64,000 nt of DNA from CAVQBP01 sp963723205. Lineage in GTDB: Bacteria; Bacteroidota; Ignavibacteria; Ignavibacteriales; Ignavibacteriaceae. Where the stretch lies: positions 186,001 to 250,000 of the forward strand of contig CAVRQC010000033.1 of NCBI GenBank assembly GCA_963723205.1. Direction: 5' to 3'. A program made the translations under genes and the position numbers. The notes under the pieces are model-generated. The model was not told the origin of the DNA, did not search any database, and worked only from the letters and a program-made list of their open reading frames with translations. Positions 25,362 through 34,285 of this stretch are shown here, in pieces (the first letter of the stretch is position 1; each line of letters opens with the position of its first letter).

Positions 25362-26492
25362 TTGAAAGAATCGGCATTATATATACATATCCCTTTTTGT
25401 GATCACAAATGTATTTATTGTGATTTTTATTCTATTATTACCGAAGATAATATTCTTCCTTATCTTAATTCTTTGAAAAAGGAAATTGAATATTATTCGG
25501 ATCTTTATTCTGCAGACAGGATTTTCACTTCAATATATTTTGGCGGAGGAACGCCGTCATTGATGCAGCCTGAATATATCTCCGAAATAATTTCAACTAT
25601 AAATAAATTTTACGTTGTAGCAGATAATGCAGAGATTACACTTGAAACTAATCCCGGTACAATTAATCGGGATAAATTAAATACATTTTATAATTACGGG
25701 ATAAACAGAATAAGTATTGGAATTCAATCTTTTAATGAAAGTGAATTAAAATTTTTAACAAGGGTTCATAATAAAGAGAATGCATTAAAAACAGTTCATG
25801 ATGCTGCCGAAGCAGGCTTTAACAATATTAACGTTGATCTGATATTTAACCTCCCGGGACAGACAAAAGAAATCTGGGAATCAAATTTAAGCCTTGCTGT
25901 AAAATTACCTATAACACATATTTCAGCATATAGTTTAATTCTTGAAAGAGGAACGATCCTTAATAAAATGGTAATTGATGGTAAGGTAAAAATCCAGGAC
26001 GATGATTATGATGCCGATCTTTATGAGATATGCTTAGATTTTATGGAAGAAAATAATTTTAACCAATATGAAGTTTCTAACTTTGCAAAAGAAAGATTTG
26101 AGTGCATACACAATAATGCTTATTGGAGGTATAAAGATTATTTAAGTTTCGGTACTTCTTCACATTCTTATATGAATGGAAAAAGATGGTGGAATTATTC
26201 GAGTCTTAAAAGATATATATATGAAATTGAAATTAATAATAACGCTGTCGCTAATTTTGAAAATATCAACAAAAAGCAGATGCTGGATGAATATATAATG
26301 CTCGCACTAAGAAGCAAAGGTTTAAATGTAAATGAATTTCGTAATATGTTCGGGGATAATTGGTTAAAAGACAAATCCGGTTATTTGTCTCAGCTTAGAG
26401 ACAAAAAATTTATTTTAATTACAGATGATTATATCCGTTTAACAAAATCCGGCTATGCTTTATGCGATGAAATTTTAAGTAATATTTTATAA
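25362..26492 (+). CDS. hemW: HemW-like radical SAM protein (heme chaperone)
   Basis: The 376-residue protein has the radical SAM cluster motif C13-x3-C17-x2-C20 inside YIHIPFCDHKCIYCDFYS and the downstream FGGGTPSLM and ISIGIQSFNE motifs of the HemN/HemW family. It lacks the N-terminal extension of true HemN oxidases, which favours HemW, a protein that binds haem and delivers it to respiratory enzymes. Translation appears to start at TTG 25362, since no in-frame ATG fits the conserved N-terminus. The gene is followed by a symporter on the same strand. Confidence 0.88.
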   Translation: MKESALYIHIPFCDHKCIYCDFYSIITEDNILPYLNSLKKEIEYYSDLYSADRIFTSIYFGGGTPSLMQPEYISEIISTINKFYVVADNAEITLETNPGTINRDKLNTFYNYGINRISIGIQSFNESELKFLTRVHNKENALKTVHDAAEAGFNNINVDLIFNLPGQTKEIWESNLSLAVKLPITHISAYSLILERGTILNKMVIDGKVKIQDDDYDADLYEICLDFMEENNFNQYEVSNFAKERFECIHNNAYWRYKDYLSFGTSSHSYMNGKRWWNYSSLKRYIYEIEINNNAVANFENINKKQMLDEYIMLALRSKGLNVNEFRNMFGDNWLKDKSGYLSQLRDKKFILITDDYIRLTKSGYALCDEILSNIL

Positions 26493-26534
26493 CTCTTAGT
26501 CAGAGAATAATTATTCAAAATAAATGAAATTATA

Positions 26535-27755
26535 ATGTTTAAAATCAAACTTCACTGGCAGATTCTAATAGCACTTGTATTAGCAATTTTATTCGGATTA
26601 TTTCTAACAGGTTATGTTAAATATGTAACCTGGATCGGTGATCTGTTTTTAAGAGCATTGAAAATGATCATTGTACCTTTAATCTTAACATCAATTATAT
26701 CCGGAGTTGCAAATATCGGGGGAGCATCGAACTTAGGCAAGCTTGGATTAAAAACTTTAACATATTACCTGGTTACAAGTCTACTTGCTATTATAGTCGG
26801 GTTAACTATGGTTAATCTGATTCAACCCGGTGTAGGGGCAGATTTAGGTTTTCAGAAAAGTGTTCAGGAAATCGGTGGTTCCAGTGATCTTGGGAATATT
26901 CTTTTAAGGCTTGTGCCTACAAATATTTTTGATGCACTTGCAAGGGCAGATATGCTTGCCATTATATTTTTCTCAATTCTGTTTGGATATTTTATTACTA
27001 AGATAAATGATAATTATAAAAATACTCTGATTAATCTTGTTAATGCCGGATTTGAGGCTATGATGAAATTAACTTCATTCATAATAAAATTTGCCCCGAT
27101 AGGAATATTTGGAATTGTTGCAGGAGTGGTTGCCGAACAGGCAGGCGATAAAGCTGCCCTGCTTGGAATTGTTCAAAGGTTAGGCCTTTACATGTCAACT
27201 GTTTTGCTGGGATTAATCTTTCACGCTTTCATTACACTTCCAATAATTTTAAGATTTTATGGTAAGGTAAATCCTTGGCTGCATTTTAAAGCGATGACAA
27301 CACCTTTGTTAACTGCCTTTTCAACTTCCTCCTCTTCCGCGACTTTGCCCCTCACACTCGAAGCTGTAGAAGAGGAAGTTGGTGTATCAAATAAAATTAC
27401 TAGTTTTGTCCTTCCGTTAGGTGCGACAGTAAACATGGATGGAACTGCTTTGTATGAATTTGTTGCTGCAATATTTATCGCACAGGCTTATGGAATTCAC
27501 CTGGGATTTGTTCAGCAATTCGTAATTGTTTTTACTGCACTATTAGCCTCAATCGGGGCTGCCGGGATTCCAATGGCTGGGCTTGTAATGATTACAGTTG
27601 TTTTATCTTCTGTCGGTCTTCCATTAGAAGGTGTGGGATTAATTCTTGCGGTAGATAGAATACTCGATATGTGCCGTACAACCGTAAATGTCTGGAGTGA
27701 TTCATGCGGTGCAGCTGTTATAGCAAAATCAGAAGGTGAAACTTTAAAAGTATAA
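26535..27755 (+). CDS. Dicarboxylate/amino acid:cation symporter (DAACS family)
   Basis: The 406-residue protein has about eight membrane helices and two re-entrant loops. It shows the serine-rich motif TAFSTSSSSATLPLTLE (about 257-273) and NMDGTALYE, which bind substrate and Na+ in GltPh-like transporters. It imports glutamate, aspartate or C4-dicarboxylates with Na+ or H+. The gene ends 2 bases from the convergent phosphatase gene. Confidence 0.95.
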   Translation: MFKIKLHWQILIALVLAILFGLFLTGYVKYVTWIGDLFLRALKMIIVPLILTSIISGVANIGGASNLGKLGLKTLTYYLVTSLLAIIVGLTMVNLIQPGVGADLGFQKSVQEIGGSSDLGNILLRLVPTNIFDALARADMLAIIFFSILFGYFITKINDNYKNTLINLVNAGFEAMMKLTSFIIKFAPIGIFGIVAGVVAEQAGDKAALLGIVQRLGLYMSTVLLGLIFHAFITLPIILRFYGKVNPWLHFKAMTTPLLTAFSTSSSSATLPLTLEAVEEEVGVSNKITSFVLPLGATVNMDGTALYEFVAAIFIAQAYGIHLGFVQQFVIVFTALLASIGAAGIPMAGLVMITVVLSSVGLPLEGVGLILAVDRILDMCRTTVNVWSDSCGAAVIAKSEGETLKV

Positions 27756-27757
27756 CT

Positions 27758-29377
27758 CTATTTCGATTTTATTAACGGTATTCCTATACACGCATTTGGT
27801 TCATTTATACCGACTAAATTTGCTATAGTTGCAGCTATATCTATAGTATAAACTGGAGTATTAATCTCCTGCCTAGGGATGTGCCAGCCATAAAATATCA
27901 TTGGTACATGGGTATCATAGTTGTACATCGATCCGTGTGTAGAACCCTTCTTATGATCAGGTATAATGTTCGGTTCGAATTCAAAAGCGATGTCGCCCGA
28001 TCTCTTAAAATTGAAACCATTTAAAATTAAATTATTAGAAGTTCTCTTTGCTATTTTATCCTGCAATTCATTTCTTGTCAAGGTTATAGCTATTTGAGGA
28101 AAAGCATTTAGTAAATACTCTTTTAAATTATTTTCAACGTCTCCGGGGTTGAGTTTTTCATCCCGCATTAGTCTGTAGTTTAGAAAAACCTGGCGGTTTG
28201 AGCAATTCAGAATAATATTTTCGTTATTATATTTTTTTTCTGCAAATGATTTTAAAGAATCATTAAGTATCTTACTTTCAAAATTCTCGCTGTTTATTTT
28301 AAGTTTTTTTAGATACCCGGGGGATTCCATAACTGCATGATCAGCAGTAAGGAATAGTAAATAATTCCCTTTTCCTACAAGCTTATCTAAACTGGAAAGT
28401 AATTCTGCAATTTGCTTATCCAGCTTTATATATGTGTCTTCAATTTCAACTGAGTTTGGACCATATTCATGACCGATATAATCGGTTGATGAAAAACTGA
28501 TTGCCAGAAAATCCGGGACAGAGTTTTTCCCGAGCCCTTCATTAATGATAGCAGCTTTCGCCAGTTCTAAAACGAGCTGATTGCCAAAAGGAGTTTTAAT
28601 TAAAGCTGAATACTTAGAATTACCTGAAACATTTTTTAGTGTATGCGGGAAAGAAGTTCTTCCTTCATTAAATGTATCGTTTTCATAATCGGATTCATCA
28701 GGGGAACTTATTAAGTAATCAGAAGCCGGTAGAGATAAATTCCATACCTGATTAATATATTTATCGGGTAGTCGCAAATTATTAAAATAATCGACCCATT
28801 TAGGAAGACTCTTCATATAATAGTTAGAAGTTATGAATTTACCGGTTTCATTAGAATACCATAAAGCTAAATCGGCAGAATGACCCCCTGGAAGAATTGA
28901 TGCGCGATCTTTAATAGAAATACTTATTACTTTTGATTTTCCATTTGTAGCTATCTTCAATTGATCCGTTATAGTATTAGATAATAATTTATCGGGGGAT
29001 CTTTGACCTTCATTTGTCGGGGCACCAATACTTTGAAATGAATTATCTTTAACACTATTTACCATTCCATCCTTGGCTCTATCGTACCAGTCATTACCTA
29101 TAATTCCATGAAAGGATGGAGTTGTTCCTGTATAAATTGATGCATGTCCCAGGGCTGTAGAAGTCGGAACATAATTGTAATGTGCATATGTAAAATCACT
29201 TCCTTCTTTAATTAACCTTTTAAATCCATTCTCTCCAAAGTATTTGTTAAACCTGGTTAAATAATCGAACCTCATTTGGTCCACCACTATTCCAACTATT
29301 AATTTAGGAGTTTTAGATTTTTGGGGAAAAGAGAGAGTTGAAATAACTATTAACAGGGATAAAAATATTTTTACCAT
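27758..29377 (-). CDS. pafA: PafA-like exported alkaline phosphatase
   Basis: The 539-residue protein has a signal peptide and an alkaline-phosphatase-superfamily fold. By comparison with Elizabethkingia PafA from memory, the nucleophile is T74 (PTSTALGHAS), N95 is the phosphate-binding Asn (GIIGNDW), and K156/R158 (SIKDRA) are the pair marking phosphomonoesterase activity in this family. Metal ligands appear at D33 (VVDQMR), SSTDYIGHEYG, TADHAV and STHGS. It releases phosphate from organic esters in the periplasm, typically independently of phosphate level. Confidence 0.85.
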   Translation of the reverse strand: MVKIFLSLLIVISTLSFPQKSKTPKLIVGIVVDQMRFDYLTRFNKYFGENGFKRLIKEGSDFTYAHYNYVPTSTALGHASIYTGTTPSFHGIIGNDWYDRAKDGMVNSVKDNSFQSIGAPTNEGQRSPDKLLSNTITDQLKIATNGKSKVISISIKDRASILPGGHSADLALWYSNETGKFITSNYYMKSLPKWVDYFNNLRLPDKYINQVWNLSLPASDYLISSPDESDYENDTFNEGRTSFPHTLKNVSGNSKYSALIKTPFGNQLVLELAKAAIINEGLGKNSVPDFLAISFSSTDYIGHEYGPNSVEIEDTYIKLDKQIAELLSSLDKLVGKGNYLLFLTADHAVMESPGYLKKLKINSENFESKILNDSLKSFAEKKYNNENIILNCSNRQVFLNYRLMRDEKLNPGDVENNLKEYLLNAFPQIAITLTRNELQDKIAKRTSNNLILNGFNFKRSGDIAFEFEPNIIPDHKKGSTHGSMYNYDTHVPMIFYGWHIPRQEINTPVYTIDIAATIANLVGINEPNACIGIPLIKSK

Positions 29378-29477
29378 ATATAACTTTCAATGTCTAAAGA
29401 ATAAAAATAACAAAATGAATTATAATGAGGAAGCCCCGGTTTTTAATAAAATGTTAAATTTGGCAGGCAGAAAATAA

Positions 29478-29505
29478 AAAAGCCATAAATTTCTTTATGG
29501 CTTTT
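29478..29505 (-). terminator. Terminator hairpin downstream of the 32-residue peptide gene
   Basis: A perfect 12-bp stem (29478-29489 with 29494-29505, 4-base loop) has A/T runs on both sides. On the minus strand it follows the small membrane-peptide gene, and it could also serve readthrough from the GWxTD gene. Confidence 0.75.
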
Positions 29506-29584
29506 AAGGGTAAGGGATAGTAAATTACTTCAGTTTTATTCTCCCCGATATAACTTCTATCTAATTAAAACTCTTTTAAATTAT

Positions 29585-29683
29585 TTAAATAACTAAAGTA
29601 ACAAGTATGACAAAAACAATAAAAACTACTTCTATTGCTAGTCCATTAATAAATCCGCGCATGAAATTATTCTCTGTATCCAT
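29585..29683 (-). CDS. Small single-pass membrane peptide (32 residues)
   Basis: A short minus-strand frame begins MDTENNFMRGF and is hydrophobic from about residue 17 to the end (AIEVVFIVFVILVTLVI), ending without a polar tail. A ribosome site (AGGGATAGG) lies 6-7 bases before the ATG, and a perfect hairpin follows about 80 bases downstream. It lies in a 568-base gap otherwise free of genes. The layout suggests a real small membrane protein. I recognise no family and no function can be assigned. Confidence 0.5.
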   Translation of the reverse strand: MDTENNFMRGFINGLAIEVVFIVFVILVTLVI

Positions 29684-29945
29684 AAAAAACCTATCCCTTT
29701 CCCTATATTTTTGACCACTTGCAATACTTCACATAGCTAAATTTGTACCAAAATGATAAATCGAGTAAAATTTAATAAATATAACTTATTTTGTTTTATT
29801 ACCGGATTTAAAATGGCGAATGATATGCACTAACTGCGAAAAATATTCGTGCATCAATTCAAATATTTTGTGATTTGCAGCAAATATATCTTAAGGTTTA
29901 CATTATAAACGTCAGAAAAGATTGATTAAAATAAGATGCTGTATT

Positions 29946-32063
29946 TCAGTTCCATTTAATCTGTGTTGATTTGGAGATTTCTTTTTTAGAATTGTTATCA
30001 AAAATAGTGACAACAATTTTATACTCTCCCGGCTCAGCATTATTCATATCAAGTTGAATATACATTTGAGGATTTTTATCCGCAGTCTGGTATTTTGAGG
30101 ATAAAGTTATACCGTTTTCATTTTTATCAATTCCAATGAAACCAATGATTGAATTAATAGTTTTTTGTAATCCGCTTTGTTTGTCGATTTGTTTTATTGT
30201 TATTCTTTGATCAAAATCTGTTAAACTATTATCATCACCTTTAAGATTATAAACTTCATAATATAAGTAAAGGTTATTCCCTCTTGAAAAAACAGAAGTT
30301 GGGTTCGGAAGAATACCGATATCTCTCCTCTTTAAAGGAAAAGTGTTTTCACTATCTTTCACTACTTTCTCCGCTAAAAGAATATCGCTTAAATCAAGGC
30401 TGTCAGTATTAAATTTTTCCGTAATAAAATTGTCATGGTTGGATGAAACACCTTTATCTGACTTCCTTATAATCTCAAATGCAAGAATACCCGAATCAGG
30501 TTTAATACTCATCTTTGCCGAACTTATTGCATACTGAGATGAATCCGTTTTAATTATATTAGATAAAGGAAGCCGGGTGGTGTATCCTTTGTTCTGATAA
30601 ATAGGATTAAAATAATCATCATGAAAAAATAATCCCCAGTCATAGTTTAAATTAATTGAATTATTCTTGACTAAACTGTCATTGAAATTAAGAGCATAAT
30701 TGATATAAATATCAGTGTTATTTTTATTATTTAAATCTTTAAATTGAACGATATTATAAGGAATAGTAAAAGCAGGGCCTTCATATTTAGGGATATAATA
30801 CTCAAAGCGAACTCTTCTTACATAATCAGCATAAGCTTCCGTATCACCGTTATATTGAGGAATATACCTGCTTCCCGGGAATGGATCTGAAAAAACAAAA
30901 TTACCCGACATATAAGTATCCTCGAAACCAAATGTCATATCTCTGTAGTGCCATACATCAGTTTTAACCTGCACAGCTGTCCTGCCTCCGGCATTAATCC
31001 TGGGTCTGTATCTTGTCCGTTTAAGCGGTTCACCATATCGCAATACTATTTCTCCACGGTCTGTTTTCCATCCCGGATTACCAGGTTCACTAAATCTTAA
31101 ATTTGAATAAGCAACCCTGGAATAATGTTCAAGCAGTCTTTCATTATATTTAGTTAAAAAAAGAGGATCGCTTGCATTCCAAAATGCATCAATAAAATTT
31201 CTAACTTCTTTAGGTTTTAACTTTCTTATTAATTCTTCTGCAACCGGATCAAGCAGTTCAACAACAGAGTTATAAGTGAAATCAAGTCTTTTTGTTATCG
31301 TCATTAAGAGTAATGCGCTTTGATATTCTTTATATGATTCGGATAATTTTGATGTTTTGTAATACAAAAGTCCTAAATATAAATGAGCATCAACATTATC
31401 CGGATAAATCCTTATGAGTTTTTCCAGCAGGGGAATCCCTTTCTCAGGCTTGTTCGCATCCTCATATAAAAAACTTAACTTCAGGTAAGCATCAGCATTT
31501 AAGGAATCATATTTTAAAGCCGTTTTTAAATATGATTTTGCTTCATCAAACTGTTCATTAGCGTAATTTTCCAAACTTAATTCATAACCTTCATCAACCC
31601 TGTTAACAGAATGATTATAATCAGCAAATTCCAGGGATTTTAATCGTCCCATATTATACCAAGCGGCAGCACATTCGCTGTCAATTACAACAATATCATT
31701 GTATTTTTTGAAAGCAATTCCTTTACTGTAATTTTCCATTAAACCGGCATAAGCTAATCTTATTTTTATATTTTTAGGTTCAATCCATATTGCTTTTTCC
31801 AGAAGCTCACGTGCTTTCCGTCTTCCCCTGATAGTATTTTCTTTGATGTAAATTTTTGATAATTCAAATAATGAAGGAACATCCGAATGTTTTTTTACGG
31901 ATCTTAAAAAGAATTGCTCAGCAGAAGTGATGTCTTTTTTTTCTAATGCTGATATTCCGTCTTTGTAGAATGAGGATTCATTAAAATTAATTTTCTGCGG
32001 GAAAGAACAAACTGAAAATATTCCAATGAAAAAAAAGAGAATATTTTTAACAATAATTTTCAT
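29946..32063 (-). CDS. Exported TPR protein with GWxTD domain
   Basis: The 705-residue protein has a signal peptide (about 1-22). TPR-like repeats run from about 25 to 265, including AWYNMGRLK, AYLKLSFLYEDANKPEKG and AHLYLGLLYYKT. A GWxTD domain starts near 285 and has the exact motif G331-W332-K333-T334-D335, followed by GEIVLRYGEPLKR. A beta-rich C-terminal half follows. The GWxTD domain is widespread in FCB and Acidobacteria genomes and its function is unknown. The protein is probably periplasmic or outer-membrane attached. It appears monocistronic. Confidence 0.88.
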   Translation of the reverse strand: MKIIVKNILFFFIGIFSVCSFPQKINFNESSFYKDGISALEKKDITSAEQFFLRSVKKHSDVPSLFELSKIYIKENTIRGRRKARELLEKAIWIEPKNIKIRLAYAGLMENYSKGIAFKKYNDIVVIDSECAAAWYNMGRLKSLEFADYNHSVNRVDEGYELSLENYANEQFDEAKSYLKTALKYDSLNADAYLKLSFLYEDANKPEKGIPLLEKLIRIYPDNVDAHLYLGLLYYKTSKLSESYKEYQSALLLMTITKRLDFTYNSVVELLDPVAEELIRKLKPKEVRNFIDAFWNASDPLFLTKYNERLLEHYSRVAYSNLRFSEPGNPGWKTDRGEIVLRYGEPLKRTRYRPRINAGGRTAVQVKTDVWHYRDMTFGFEDTYMSGNFVFSDPFPGSRYIPQYNGDTEAYADYVRRVRFEYYIPKYEGPAFTIPYNIVQFKDLNNKNNTDIYINYALNFNDSLVKNNSINLNYDWGLFFHDDYFNPIYQNKGYTTRLPLSNIIKTDSSQYAISSAKMSIKPDSGILAFEIIRKSDKGVSSNHDNFITEKFNTDSLDLSDILLAEKVVKDSENTFPLKRRDIGILPNPTSVFSRGNNLYLYYEVYNLKGDDNSLTDFDQRITIKQIDKQSGLQKTINSIIGFIGIDKNENGITLSSKYQTADKNPQMYIQLDMNNAEPGEYKIVVTIFDNNSKKEISKSTQIKWN

Positions 32064-32230
32064 CTTATATGACGGATGTAAAAGTTTATATCATTAACAT
32101 TTCATAATAAAACTATTTCAATCTTCTGCATTAATTAGAAAGTTAATTTAAAAGGAGGGAAAATTCCATACTAAAATAAAATTGGAATTAAGATATATTT
32201 TACCGTACAAGAAATTGTTTTACAACCAAA

Positions 32231-32767
32231 TTATTCTTTTATTAATGAATATAAAAAAACGTTTAGTACACCATTGTCCTTAACTAAATATTTTCTTAAT
32301 AATCCTTCTTTTATAAATCCGTTTTTTTCAAGAACCTTAGCCGAAGCCAAATTATTCTCAAAAACAACAGCTTCTATTCTTATTAAATTATTATCTACAA
32401 ATCCTATTTCACAAAATTTTTTAACTACTCTAGTCATAATACCTTTATTCCAAAAATCTTTGGCCAGCCAGTAGCCTATTTCATCTTTATGCGATTTGAT
32501 ACCATACTTAAGGTGAAAACCGATTCCCCCGATAAGATTCAAATTCTTATCTCTGATTGCGAAATTGGAAAGTCTTCCTGTTTCTCTTGTTTTATCTTTT
32601 ACATGATTAATCCACCTGGCGGCATCTTTTGAAGTGTAGGGATGAGGAATATTGGAAGTATTTTTATAAATATCAAAATCATTTAAATATTTAATTAAGG
32701 ATAATTTATCCTTCTTATTTACCTGGGATAAAATGATATCTCCCGATATTTCAATATACATATTCAA
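32231..32767 (-). CDS. GNAT family N-acetyltransferase (RimJ/RimL-like)
   Basis: The 178-residue protein has the GNAT order of elements: N-terminal DIILSQVNKKDKLSLIKYLND, the mid-domain IGYWLAKDFWNKGIMTRVVKKF, which holds a weak acetyl-CoA loop, and NNLASAKVLEKNGFIKEG near the end, a typical RimJ/RimL signature. It transfers an acetyl group from acetyl-CoA to an amine, possibly an N-terminal or ribosomal target. Substrate is unknown. Confidence 0.88.
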   Translation of the reverse strand: MNMYIEISGDIILSQVNKKDKLSLIKYLNDFDIYKNTSNIPHPYTSKDAARWINHVKDKTRETGRLSNFAIRDKNLNLIGGIGFHLKYGIKSHKDEIGYWLAKDFWNKGIMTRVVKKFCEIGFVDNNLIRIEAVVFENNLASAKVLEKNGFIKEGLLRKYLVKDNGVLNVFLYSLIKE

Positions 32768-32848
32768 ATTTCCGGTTTTCCAGGAAATAAAATTAAGAAG
32801 GAATTTTTAAAGGTGGAAAATAAATTTAAATTTTACAGGGGAACAAAT

Positions 32849-33067
32849 TTATAATATAGTATTTAAACGAATAACAGGGGATTTTCTTGTTTCTCTTCCG
32901 TCTACACTATGAATTATAACTTCTGAATGAAGGTTTTTAGCTATAGTAGTTGCTACCTGTACTGCAATATTTCTTTTTGTATGTATTGAGAAAGCATTTT
33001 TATCCCCCTCCCCGATAACAACCCAGCAATTACTTGCTCTTTTTTTAACATGAATGTTTTTATTCAT
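32849..33067 (-). CDS. DUF2188-like small protein
   Basis: The 72-residue protein fits the DUF2188 outline: HVKKRASNCWVVIGEGDKNAF, then a helix with IAVQVATTIAKNLHSEVIIH and a final VDGRE. GAGG lies about 10 bases before the ATG. The family is short, widespread and of unknown function. It stands alone on the minus strand. Confidence 0.7.
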   Translation of the reverse strand: MNKNIHVKKRASNCWVVIGEGDKNAFSIHTKRNIAVQVATTIAKNLHSEVIIHSVDGRETRKSPVIRLNTIL

Positions 33068-33754
33068 TTTTACAAAACCTCGAATTATTAAAACTTTTGG
33101 TCAAAATAATTTCTAAAACAGGAAAGGAGTAATCTTTATGATATTTAACTTATAATTAAAAATCACAATTTTCAATACTAATTAAAATATAAGTGACGGG
33201 CTTAATACAGGAGCACTGCATATTAGAATTGATCTGTCAATGTGACAATTTTTAGCCGTGAAACATAGTAATTATACCTTATTTTTGATGTGGAATTATA
33301 CCGGAGTTATCTTGGGATTGTGACGGAAATGGAGCGGATGTGAAACATGAGCAAATTAAGTAAGACTGATTATGCGTCAAAGTGACAAAATTAAAGGTCA
33401 AAAGTCAAAATTCAAAAATCAAAAGATACAAATTTCATTTAACACTACTTTTTTTAATTTAATCTTTTGACTGACAGGTGCAATTTCTTTAAGGGACGAT
33501 TTGCAATCTTTTATTGTTAACGATTCATTTGCCGGTTAAACATGCTTCATAAAAAATATATCGGATAAGCTTAGGAGAGATAATGCTGTACAATTTAATT
33601 TTAGGAAATGAAGAAAAATTGCGGGTTAAACCGCTTCACTAACAATTTATTTTGGACAGGTTTTAAATACAAGTTAAGTTATAAAACGCAACTTAGTGCA
33701 AGTTGACATACCTGCATATATTCTATATATTTGAAGTCCAAAATAAAAATAGAT
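33068..33754. other. Gene-free stretch before the initiator tRNA
   Basis: No frame with coding character was found here. The stretch holds AT-rich runs built from CAAAA-type words around 33396-33430. A 9-bp inverted repeat pairs 33419-33427 with 33462-33470. The words GTGACA and GTGAAACAT each occur twice. The tRNA promoter is presumably at the right end, but I could not fix its boxes with confidence. Confidence 0.4.
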
Positions 33755-33827
<73 letters not shown>

Positions 33828-33833
33828 CTAAAT

Positions 33834-33870
33834 GAACCCTTAAAACAAAAATGTTTTAGGGGTTCTTAAT
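33834..33870 (+). terminator. Intrinsic terminator after tRNA-fMet
   Basis: A 13-bp stem (33834-33846 with 33853-33865, one wobble pair) with a 6-base loop is followed by a T-rich tail. Confidence 0.85.
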
Positions 33871-33874
33871 TTTA

Positions 33875-34285
33875 AAGGGGAAGAACAAATATCTAAATGC
33901 TTACTGAAATACATAATCAAAATGGATATTAAGTAAGCACTATCTACCTTAGTGTTACATTCAATAATTCAAAGAGCTTAGTTGTTTATGAAAAAAGTTA
34001 TTATAAAAATGCCGGTATAATCAGATAATTTAATTTCTTTAGCCTTGATTGTTAATGAATAAGTTATTATATTCTTCAGCCGTGCTTGTTTTCCCTTCAA
34101 AATCAGGAGTCGGCGAACCCACTTTTCCTGTGCAAATCCCATTGCTTAAAATATTTCGATAATTAAGACATACGCCTCTATTACTGTTTATTTTTTATAG
34201 TTATCTATAATCATTCAATACAGGAGTGTCTTAAAGAAAGAAAATTTTCCTTAATTCATAAAAGATTAAAAGAGAAAGTTGTTTC
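33875..34285. other. Gene-free stretch with a possible decayed coding fragment
   Basis: No intact gene lies here. On the minus strand about 34185-34040 there is an open stretch of roughly 50 codons without a start. It contains ILSNGICTGKVGSPTPDFEG, and its composition is more coding-like than its surroundings. I recognise no family. An 8-base inverted repeat (TGCTTACT with AGTAAGCA) lies near 33898-33938. Confidence 0.3.

Noticed and set aside
33396..33430. Repeated CAAAA-type words resembling a short tandem or CRISPR-like array
   Set aside because: Units are under 12 bases and irregular, with no spacers of constant length. No cas gene is present, and I saw no CRISPR array anywhere in the window.
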